Origin: an uncultured Bacteroides sp.
Lineage (GTDB): Bacteria; Bacteroidota; Bacteroidia; Bacteroidales; Bacteroidaceae
DNA: 44,654 nt
Assembly (NCBI GenBank): GCA_900555635.1
Contig: USLU01000040.1
Span: 1 to 44,654 of the forward strand
Reading direction: 5' to 3'
In this document: positions 1-7,695 of the stretch, one piece after another
Layout of the letters: the number at the start of each line of letters is the position of its first letter
Numbering within the stretch: the first letter of the stretch is position 1
Translations under genes and position numbers: made by a program
Notes under the pieces: generated by a model
The model's database searches: none
What the model was told of the DNA's origin: nothing
Seen by the model: the letters and a program-made list of their open reading frames with translations, nothing else

Positions 1-1011
1 GCAGGCCATAAAGCCATGTGGCACTCCCGTTGGGGGCTTCCTAACGGCGAAGTTCTTTCGGAACTTAATCCGGCTCTAGGTGCAATGTTACCGCACCTTT
101 TCACAGAGACATATACCAGCAATACTAAAGCAGGCACTCTCACAAAAGAATGGGCAAATAAATTAAAATTGCCGGAAGGCATTGCGGTGGCTGTTGGAGC
201 GCTTGATGCACATATGGGCGCTGTAGGAGCTTCGGTAGCACCTAAGATACTCACGCGCATCATCGGAACTTCTACTTGTGATATTATGGTAGCTCCTACC
301 AGTGAAGTAGGAAACCGTTGTATCCAAGGTATTTGCGGACAGGTAGACGGCTCTGTGCTTCCCGGATATATCGGATTCGAAGCCGGGCAATCGGCTTTTG
401 GAGATATCTATGCATGGTTCAAAAAGCTTTTGGCATGGGCATTGAAAAGCATTCCCGATGGTGAAGCCAAGCAAAAGGCAATGGAAGACATGCTCGTTGA
501 ACTCATACGGGAAGCACAAGCCATAGAACCTACAGAAAACAGCATCGTTGCTTTGGACTGGATGAACGGGCGTCGCACACCGGATGCCGACCAGAATGTG
601 AAAGGAGTCATTGCAGGACTCACTTTAGGTAGCAGTGCACCCGAAGTATTCCGAGCATTAGTCGAAGCTACTGCATTCGGTTCCCGCCGTATTGTTGAGC
701 ACATGAGAAGACAAGGCTTGCAGATTGATTCGGTTAATGCCATCGGAGGAATCAGCAAGAAAGCACCTTTCGTAATGCAGACATTGGCAGATGTGCTGAA
801 TATGCCTATCCGCGTGATCCGTTCGGAACAGACCTGCGCTCTAGGTGCCGCCATGTTTGCGGCAGTGGCAGCAGGAGTATATCCTGATATCAGTGAAGCT
901 ACAAAACGTATGGGATCGGATATTGAAGCTGAATACTACCCCAATGAAAAACATTCCCTCGTTTATGAAACTCTCTACACGAAATATCTTGAATTGGCAG
1001 AACTTGCTTAA
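1..1011 (+). CDS. araB: L-ribulokinase, C-terminal part (5' end outside window)
   Basis: Open from the first base in frame 1 (AGHKAMWHSRWGLP...) to TAA at 1009-1011, giving 336 residues of a protein usually about 530-560 long. The sequence matches the FGGY-kinase family: VGALDAHMGAVGA and the IIGTSTCDIMVAP phosphate-binding stretch lie in the first third, and GGISKKAPFVMQTLADVLNMPIRV with the TCALGAAMFAAVAAG ATP-binding stretch near the end. AraB phosphorylates L-ribulose in cytoplasmic arabinose catabolism; AraB enzymes are also known to accept D-ribulose. The next gene, a GH172-type hydrolase, starts 36 bp downstream on the same strand, so the two are probably cotranscribed. The ATG at position 16 is internal and not the real start. 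Confidence 0.93.
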   Translation, partial: AGHKAMWHSRWGLPNGEVLSELNPALGAMLPHLFTETYTSNTKAGTLTKEWANKLKLPEGIAVAVGALDAHMGAVGASVAPKILTRIIGTSTCDIMVAPTSEVGNRCIQGICGQVDGSVLPGYIGFEAGQSAFGDIYAWFKKLLAWALKSIPDGEAKQKAMEDMLVELIREAQAIEPTENSIVALDWMNGRRTPDADQNVKGVIAGLTLGSSAPEVFRALVEATAFGSRRIVEHMRRQGLQIDSVNAIGGISKKAPFVMQTLADVLNMPIRVIRSEQTCALGAAMFAAVAAGVYPDISEATKRMGSDIEAEYYPNEKHSLVYETLYTKYLELAELA

Positions 1012-1047
1012 ATAATAAATAATACAAACCATTAATCTATTCAAATC

Positions 1048-2229
1048 ATGAGAAAGTTATTATTAATATTATCCGCATTTGCCGGATTATATTTGACAAA
1101 CATTAATTGCCAAGCCCAGACTGCTGGAGAACTTGGAAACTTAACTACTATTAAAGAAGGGCTTCGCAGCCACAGAATAAGTAGTGCAGATAAAACAGGC
1201 AATAATGGCGATTGTGTCGGCCAATTTAAGCCAGGAGAAAAATGGAGTATAGAAATCCCGGGGACTGGTACAATCAATCACATTTGGTTTACGATTGCTC
1301 CAACAGATATCATGAGAAACGATCTCATATTCCGCATTTATTGGGATGGCAAATCTTATCCATCTGTAGAATCACCTATTGCAGCCTTCTTTGGTAATGG
1401 TTGGAATGAAAAATATGAATTCAATTCACTCCCATTGGCTATAGGCCCCAGAGATGGGACGGGACTTACATCTTACTTTCAAATGCCATTTGCTAATGGA
1501 GCCCGTTTGGAAATAGAAAATCAAAGTGATGAGACTATTACCAATCTTTATTTCTATGTGGATTATACAGAAATGGATAAGTTACCCAAAAATTCTGGAC
1601 GCTTCCATGCTTGGTATAATCATGAATTAACCGATGCATTACCAGAAGGTGAAACCGAATGGGGATTGGTAGGAACTCCTGGAAATAATGTAGATGGCGC
1701 TAACAATTATGTATTTGCCAATATCAAAGGACGTGGACATTTCGTTGGTATCAATTATTACGTGCATTCTCCATCACCGATGTGGTATGGTGAAGGAGAT
1801 GATATGATCTTTATTGATGGAGAGAAAAAAGCTTCAATAAAAGGAACTGGTACTGAAGACTTCTTTAATACCTCATGGTGTCCAAGTAGCATCTTCACTC
1901 ACCCCTATTATGGATACGCTAGAGTAAATAGAGACAATGGGTGGTTAGGAAGGACTCATGCATACCGCTTTTTTATAGCAGACCCTATTTATTTTAACGA
2001 ATCATTCAAAGGTACCATTGAGCATGGACACAACAATAATTTAACTCTTGATATTAGCAGTGTTGCATATTGGTATCAGTCAGAAGCTGGCATGTTACCA
2101 CCTGCTCCTTCAAAAGCAGATAGAGCTCCAAAAGACTTTATCCGTGATCAAGACATGCACCGTTGGAGACATGAATGGAGAAAGAACTTTGGAAATGGCT
2201 CCAAACTGTGGGGCAATGAAAAGAAATAA
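1048..2229 (+). CDS. DUF2961/GH172 exported glycoside hydrolase (copy a)
   Basis: A 393-residue protein with an N-terminal signal peptide (about residues 1-23, ending NCQAQ). The rest fits the DUF2961 double jelly-roll family, now CAZy GH172: GTGTINHIWFT near 72-82, a WDG...SP..AFFG stretch near 99-116, YFQMPFANGARLEIEN near 143-158, then MWYGEGDDM and GTGTEDFF. Glu249 (in YGEGD) and Glu270 (in GTGTED) are 21 residues apart, the spacing I recall for the catalytic pair of characterised GH172 enzymes. Known members act on furanosides (difructose dianhydride I, D-arabinofuranosides); specificity cannot be read here. It lies 36 bp after araB and is followed by a terminator, so it belongs to the araB transcript rather than to the SusC operon. 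It is about four-fifths identical to the protein at 27250-28434. Confidence 0.88.
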   Translation: MRKLLLILSAFAGLYLTNINCQAQTAGELGNLTTIKEGLRSHRISSADKTGNNGDCVGQFKPGEKWSIEIPGTGTINHIWFTIAPTDIMRNDLIFRIYWDGKSYPSVESPIAAFFGNGWNEKYEFNSLPLAIGPRDGTGLTSYFQMPFANGARLEIENQSDETITNLYFYVDYTEMDKLPKNSGRFHAWYNHELTDALPEGETEWGLVGTPGNNVDGANNYVFANIKGRGHFVGINYYVHSPSPMWYGEGDDMIFIDGEKKASIKGTGTEDFFNTSWCPSSIFTHPYYGYARVNRDNGWLGRTHAYRFFIADPIYFNESFKGTIEHGHNNNLTLDISSVAYWYQSEAGMLPPAPSKADRAPKDFIRDQDMHRWRHEWRKNFGNGSKLWGNEKK

Positions 2230-2304
2230 GACTAATTTCTATTATTTGAGTCATTTGGAAAATGCTCAGTTTTTCTCAAGACCGCATTTAGTTAACTACA
2301 ATAA

Positions 2305-2343
2305 AACAGGGAAGTATGCTAATATTAGCAGTATCCCTGTTCT
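2305..2343 (+). terminator. Stem-loop terminator after the araB-GH172a transcript
   Basis: The arms AACAGGGA (2305-2312) and TCCCTGTT (2334-2341) pair perfectly. The inner TGCTAA/TTAGCA also pairs around small bulges. The hairpin separates GH172a from the SusC1 operon. The U-tract is weak (TCTATAAAA follows), so termination may be partial. Confidence 0.6.
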
Positions 2344-2377
2344 ATAAAATCAAGTACTAATTTATATGTGTACAGGT

Positions 2378-2400
2378 TTATTGCAATGCCATTGCAATAA
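2378..2400. promoter_or_regulatory. 23-bp perfect odd-centred palindrome upstream of susC1
   Basis: The arms TTATTGCAATG (2378-2388) and CATTGCAATAA (2390-2400) are exact reverse complements around a single C at 2389. It sits 31 bp before the SusC1 start codon, in the only space where that operon's promoter could lie. It could be an operator for a dimeric regulator or a short hairpin in the mRNA leader; no U-tract follows, which argues against a terminator. I found no clear TAnnTTTG box beside it. Confidence 0.5.
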
Positions 2401-2431
2401 TATTATTATATTTTATTTAATCTTATAATTA

Positions 2432-5400
2432 ATGAAAAACCAAAAGATGCTAAAAAAAGAATGGCTTGTCATACTTCTCTTAAGTTTGATAACCCAAGCT
2501 GTTTTTGCACAGAGTATTCAAGTGCAAGGTTCTATCACCGATGAAAACGGAGAAGCGATGATCGGTGTATCTGTATTAGTAAAAGGGACATCAAATGGCG
2601 TAATTACCGACACAAATGGTAAATTCTCATTATCTATCTCACCAAAAAGCACATTACTAATCTCCTACATGGGATATAAAAATCAAGAAGTAAATGTAGC
2701 TAATAGAAGTAATTTAAAAATTGCTATGGAACCAGACAATCAACTCTTGGATGAGGTTGTAGTTGTTGCTTACGGACAGCAAAAAAAAGTTTCCGTGACA
2801 GGTTCTATGTCAAGCATTAATAATGAGGCACTGCTTAAGTCTCCGTCCGCTTCATTAGGTAATGCAATATCAGGTAAACTGCCAGGAGTTTCTACTGTAC
2901 AATACTCAGGACTTCCAGGTGCTGACGACCCTGTTATTCTGATACGTGGACAAGCGTCATTCAATGGTTCATCGCCTTTGGTTTTGGTGGACGGTGTAGA
3001 ACGTTCGTTCACGCAGATTGACCCGAATGAGGTTGCCGACATCACCGTGTTGAAGGATGCATCAGCTACCGCTGTGTATGGTGTGCGTGGTGCTAACGGT
3101 GTTATTTTGGTAACCACCAAGCGTGGTGAAACCGGTAGGACTAAAGTTTCCGCATCTACCTCATGGGGTGTACAGAGTGTGACCAACTTTATTGATATGG
3201 CAAACTCTTATACTTATGCTACCGCTTATAATGACGCCCGTATCTCGGATGGTAATCAACCGGCTTTCCAGCCTGCTATTATTGATCACTTTAAGAATCA
3301 CGATAATCCGCTTCTCTATCCGGACATCGATTGGATAGACTATGTGATGAAAGACCATGCTTTGCAGAGTCAGCACAACGTATCTGTATCGGGTGGTAAC
3401 CAGGTGGCACGCTATTTCGTGTCAGCAGGTTTTCTCGACCAAGATGGTTTGTTCCGTACTTTCGACAAGGACTCCAACACCAATTTCTCATACAAACGTT
3501 ACAATTACCGTGCTAATTTGGACCTTTCTTTAGGTAAATATCACGAACTATCCATCAACCTTGGTGGTCGTGTTGAGAACAAGACCAGTCTTAGCAGTTC
3601 GGAGGAACGTATCTTTGTCTATTTAATGGATGCGCAGCCTTTCTCCGGTGCCGGTATTGTAGATGGCAAATGGCTACTCGCTAATAGAGATCTTATCGAC
3701 CCTACGGGTCTTGAAAATATCGTGAGTGGTATCGACGGTTTGGACACGTTCTATGGTCAGGGTTATACTTTCTCCTCTACCAATGTGTTGAATGCCGATA
3801 TCATCTACAAATTGAACATGGATTTCCTGACCAAAGGATTGGATTTCCGTGTAAAGGCTTCTTATAACTCTTCTTATGGGCAAGCAAAGGACCGTACATG
3901 TGGTAAGCCTGCTTCTTTCCGTCCTTATCTCACAGAGGATGGCGAAATCGTTTATCAACGTTCCGGTGACTACTGGAATCCGGGTTACAATGAATCTGCA
4001 TGGTCCAATCGTGACTGGTATGCTGAGGCAAGCTTTAACTATAATCGCGCGTTTGGCTACCACAACGTAGGTGCTTTGTTGTTGTACAACCAGTCTAAGA
4101 CCTACTACCCCGGTTCTTATACTTCCATTCCCTACGGTTATGTAGGTTTGGTTGCACGTGCCACTTACGACTACAACCACCGCTATATGATTGATGCTAA
4201 CATGGGTTATAACGGTTCTGAGAATTTTGCCGAAAGCAAACGCTTCGGTTTCTTCCCCTCTGTATCTGTCGGTTGGGGTATTTCTGAAGAAAAATTCTGG
4301 AAACCCATCAAGTCAGTGGTTTCTTACATGAAGATACGTGCATCTGTCGGTACCGTAGGTAACGACAACTGTCAAGGTCGTCGTTTCCTATACTTGCCTT
4401 CTGCATGGGGCATTTGGAACGGATATTTCTCCGGCATGGGAAACTACCAAGGTTATAACTTTGGTACCACGAACAATACTTTCTTGAACGTGGCACGTGA
4501 GATGTCTTCTTCTTCACCTAATGTAACTTGGGAAACTGCAGTGAAGTATAACGTAGGTTTCGATGCCAGATTCTATAAAGACAAAATCGGCTTGAATATT
4601 GACTTGTTTAAGGAGAACCGTAAGGATATCCTGATTTCCAACGCGAATATGATTCAGTCACCTACAGCTGTTCGTCCTTCTTACATCAACTACGGTCGTG
4701 TAACGAATCATGGTTATGAGGTGTCTTTGTCCTACTCCGACAAGATTGGCGAGGACTTCCACTTCACTATCTCTCCGTCGGTATCTTATGCCAAAAATAA
4801 GATTCTTGAATGGTCTGAGTTGAAGCGTAAAGACAAGTTGGTGAAAGCCGACAGTTATATGGGACGCAAATTAGGTTTGACCGAAGACCAGGTGGTTTCT
4901 CCTGACTGGACCTATTCAACCGGTCATGCCATTGGTGCTCGCCGTGGATATGTTTTCTTCGGTCTTTACGAAGAAGGTGTAACCGAAGAGGCTTACCGCA
5001 ACGCTTATGGAACAAATATCCCTCAACAGTTGGTTCCTGATTTGAAGAACGGTGATGCTGTTTATGTTGACTTGGACGGTGATGGTTTGATTTTGGAAGA
5101 GTACGACCAGATGTACTCTGAAATTACGGATAACCCGAAATACGTATTCTCTTTGAACTTCGATTTCCGTTATAAGAATTTCGACTTTACTATGTTGTGG
5201 ACGGGAGCTGACCAGGTGAATCGTAACCTGCAAGGTCCTTACCGTAATCCCTTCGGCGAATCTCATCGTTCCGCTTTGATGCAGTGGGTGTATGATAACT
5301 CTTGGTCAAAAGATAACCCCGGTGGACATCTACCGCGTCTTACCTTTACTAATGAGAAGCAGAACCGTGCTAACTCCGACCTTTGGTATCAAGATGCCCG

Positions 5401-5614
5401 TTACATCCGTCTGAAGAACTTGGAAATTGGTTATACGCTGAGAAACAAGTCTTGGTTGCCGAAAAGCACGAATATGCGCTTCTACCTGAACGGTACCAAT
5501 TTGTTGACTTTTACTCCGTTTGATGCCAACGACCCCGAAAATACAGGTGGTGGTTCCGGATTTAGATACCCGCTGATGAGTGTTGTTAATTTAGGCTTGA
5601 AAGTTAACTTCTAA
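2432..5614 (+). CDS. SusC/RagA-family TonB-linked outer-membrane transporter (SusC1)
   Basis: 1060 residues. Signal peptide about 1-26 (ending VFAQ), then a carboxypeptidase-D-regulatory-like domain (about 28-105, VQGSITDENGEAMIGVSVLVKG), a TonB-box-like DEVVVVAYG, a plug domain with the family signature VADITVLKDASATAVYGVRGANGVILVTTKRG, and a beta-barrel ending in the aromatic-terminated NLGLKVNF. With the SusD lipoprotein that starts 10 bp later it should form a gated outer-membrane importer for oligosaccharides. The first about 400 bp are AT-rich, and from about 2800 the gene becomes markedly more GC-rich, which suggests a mosaic origin. The length is normal for SusC proteins that carry the N-terminal extension. 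Confidence 0.95.
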   Translation: MKNQKMLKKEWLVILLLSLITQAVFAQSIQVQGSITDENGEAMIGVSVLVKGTSNGVITDTNGKFSLSISPKSTLLISYMGYKNQEVNVANRSNLKIAMEPDNQLLDEVVVVAYGQQKKVSVTGSMSSINNEALLKSPSASLGNAISGKLPGVSTVQYSGLPGADDPVILIRGQASFNGSSPLVLVDGVERSFTQIDPNEVADITVLKDASATAVYGVRGANGVILVTTKRGETGRTKVSASTSWGVQSVTNFIDMANSYTYATAYNDARISDGNQPAFQPAIIDHFKNHDNPLLYPDIDWIDYVMKDHALQSQHNVSVSGGNQVARYFVSAGFLDQDGLFRTFDKDSNTNFSYKRYNYRANLDLSLGKYHELSINLGGRVENKTSLSSSEERIFVYLMDAQPFSGAGIVDGKWLLANRDLIDPTGLENIVSGIDGLDTFYGQGYTFSSTNVLNADIIYKLNMDFLTKGLDFRVKASYNSSYGQAKDRTCGKPASFRPYLTEDGEIVYQRSGDYWNPGYNESAWSNRDWYAEASFNYNRAFGYHNVGALLLYNQSKTYYPGSYTSIPYGYVGLVARATYDYNHRYMIDANMGYNGSENFAESKRFGFFPSVSVGWGISEEKFWKPIKSVVSYMKIRASVGTVGNDNCQGRRFLYLPSAWGIWNGYFSGMGNYQGYNFGTTNNTFLNVAREMSSSSPNVTWETAVKYNVGFDARFYKDKIGLNIDLFKENRKDILISNANMIQSPTAVRPSYINYGRVTNHGYEVSLSYSDKIGEDFHFTISPSVSYAKNKILEWSELKRKDKLVKADSYMGRKLGLTEDQVVSPDWTYSTGHAIGARRGYVFFGLYEEGVTEEAYRNAYGTNIPQQLVPDLKNGDAVYVDLDGDGLILEEYDQMYSEITDNPKYVFSLNFDFRYKNFDFTMLWTGADQVNRNLQGPYRNPFGESHRSALMQWVYDNSWSKDNPGGHLPRLTFTNEKQNRANSDLWYQDARYIRLKNLEIGYTLRNKSWLPKSTNMRFYLNGTNLLTFTPFDANDPENTGGGSGFRYPLMSVVNLGLKVNF

Positions 5615-5624
5615 ATAATTGTAT

Positions 5625-7670
5625 ATGAAAAAAGTAAATTCAATAAAATCCATACTGCTGCTGGCGATTATCTCTTTCGTTGGTGTAGGTTGTGTGGACG
5701 AAATTAAGTTTGGAAACGCGTTTTTGGAGAAGGCTCCGGGAGAAGACGTGAACGAAGATGTTATCTTCTCCAAGAAGGTATATACCGAATATTTATTGTG
5801 GCAGTGCTACGAGGGGCTTTTTACTCCGTTTAAGAATTGTTATGCAGGTAATGGACAATTTGAAACCTTGTCCGATATCATGCACTCTGAAGAGGGATGG
5901 GACTCTATGGGACGTTTCCATTATACGGGCGTTTTATCTGCCTCCAACGCTAACCCGGGTTGGTTGGTTGCTCGTGCGGCTTACATTACATCGGGAGGAA
6001 TGGAGAACATGGATAATAAAGCTTTCCGTTGTATTTGGACCGGCATACGCGACTGTTGCTTATTGGTGGATAACATCCATCGCGTGCCCGATATGACCGA
6101 TGCGGAAAAGGCACGTTACAAAGCCGAAGCGAAAGTGATTATGGCAAGTAAGTACTTTGACGGTATTCGCAACTTTGGTGGTCTGCCTATCGTTGACCAT
6201 GCGCTCGCTGCAGACGAGGTTTTGGAAAAGCCACGTTCTACCATTGAGGAAACTGTAGCGTTTGTTGTTCGTTTGCTGGATGAAGCCATCGCTGAACCTG
6301 AATTGCCGTGGAACATTCCCACTTCAGAATTGGCTACTTGGGCAGGACGTATTACCAAAGCTTCTGCATTGGGTATTAAGGCAAAAATGTTGAATTATGT
6401 AGCAAGCCCCATCTTCAATAGCGATACTCCGTATTGTGTTGAAGAGCCACAAGAGGCTGTTAACGCCCTTCAGACATGGTATGGTAATTACGACGTGAAG
6501 CGTTGGGAAGCTGTAGTAGATGCGTGTGAGGAGTTCTTCCGGATGAATTCCGATAACGGTAACTATTACCAATTGGAAGAGGCTACTACTCACGATGAAG
6601 CCGGCTATCGTGCCGCTTTCCGCAAGGCATACCGTGCTCGTGGTAATAGAGAGTCACTGCTTGAAGTACATGACCGCGTATATATGTTGGAGTGGGATAA
6701 CCAGCCCGGCGGTTTCTGGCATGATGGTGGTATCGCTCCTACCCTGGAGTGGATGGAAATGTTCCCGTGGGCTGATGGCAAGAACTACGACGGACAGAAA
6801 TATTACAATCAAAGACCTGCGCAGAAGGATATCTTCGAAAACCGTGACCCCCGTTTGTATGAATCTATCGTCGTACAAAAGCGTGACTATAAACATCAGA
6901 TTTATGGTGAGGATAACCCCATACAGCTGTGGGAAGGTGGTGAATTCTTGACTTCCGGCGGAAGATATAATTGTAAGCCTTGGGGATTGCCTACTTATAA
7001 ATTTGTATTGGACTTGGGTGATGCTATTCAAGGTGGTAAAGGTACTATTGATAAAGAACCTTTCCAAACTTCTTATATTCGTTTGGCCGAACTTTATTTG
7101 ATTTACGCTGAGGCATTGGCAGAGACCGGTAACAACGTAAAGGCATTGGAGCAAATCAATAAGGTAAGAGCCCGTGTAGGTTTAGATAAACTCGAAGTAA
7201 AGAACCCCGAATTGAACTTGACTACCAATAAGGAGAACTTGATTAAGGAAATCATGCGTGAACGTGCTTGTGAGTTAGGATTTGAGTATGAAACTCGCTT
7301 GCACGACATGAATCGTCGTGTCATGGAACAAGACTTTAAGAAACATCTGCATGGAATCCACATCTATCGTTTGGATGATGACAACGATTTGGTATTGGAA
7401 AAATGGACGAAAGATAGCGGCGATCCTTTCCCGACCAAATTCTTATATGTGCCGTATGACCTAAGTGAAGGAGATGCTACAGCTGTAGGTTATACTATAA
7501 TAAAAGATGGAAAGGAGTCAAAGATAGAATCACCTACAGGAATGACTGCAAACCCGCGTTTTGTTTGGGAGCACCCCGAACGCTGGTCCAACAAGTGGTT
7601 GCTCGTTCCGCTGCCACCTGATGAAATTAATAAGAACTATGGTTTGACACAAAACCCGGGATGGTATTAA
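5625..7670 (+). CDS. SusD/RagB-family surface lipoprotein (SusD1)
   Basis: 681 residues from the ATG at 5625. A TTG six bases upstream (5619) is in frame but unlikely to be the start. The signal peptide ends in a lipobox (FVGVGC, Cys23), so the mature protein is lipid-anchored on the outer membrane. The C-terminal half carries SusD features: YIRLAELYLIYAEALAETGN, then EIMRERACELGFEYETRLHDMNRR, ending in the typical EINKNYGLTQNPGWY. It is longer than most SusD proteins (about 500-600). It lies 10 bp after SusC1 and 25 bp before SusC2. It would bind glycan at the lid of the SusC1 channel. Confidence 0.93.
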   Translation: MKKVNSIKSILLLAIISFVGVGCVDEIKFGNAFLEKAPGEDVNEDVIFSKKVYTEYLLWQCYEGLFTPFKNCYAGNGQFETLSDIMHSEEGWDSMGRFHYTGVLSASNANPGWLVARAAYITSGGMENMDNKAFRCIWTGIRDCCLLVDNIHRVPDMTDAEKARYKAEAKVIMASKYFDGIRNFGGLPIVDHALAADEVLEKPRSTIEETVAFVVRLLDEAIAEPELPWNIPTSELATWAGRITKASALGIKAKMLNYVASPIFNSDTPYCVEEPQEAVNALQTWYGNYDVKRWEAVVDACEEFFRMNSDNGNYYQLEEATTHDEAGYRAAFRKAYRARGNRESLLEVHDRVYMLEWDNQPGGFWHDGGIAPTLEWMEMFPWADGKNYDGQKYYNQRPAQKDIFENRDPRLYESIVVQKRDYKHQIYGEDNPIQLWEGGEFLTSGGRYNCKPWGLPTYKFVLDLGDAIQGGKGTIDKEPFQTSYIRLAELYLIYAEALAETGNNVKALEQINKVRARVGLDKLEVKNPELNLTTNKENLIKEIMRERACELGFEYETRLHDMNRRVMEQDFKKHLHGIHIYRLDDDNDLVLEKWTKDSGDPFPTKFLYVPYDLSEGDATAVGYTIIKDGKESKIESPTGMTANPRFVWEHPERWSNKWLLVPLPPDEINKNYGLTQNPGWY

Positions 7671-7695
7671 AATCTTAATTCTAAAATAGCAAATA

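Noticed and set aside
408..854. 148-codon minus-strand frame within araB
   Set aside because: Shadow of the araB coding sequence; no family features.
2048..2347. 99-codon frame overlapping the end of GH172a
   Set aside because: It starts inside the GH172a coding region in another frame and runs into the terminator hairpin, with no protein features.
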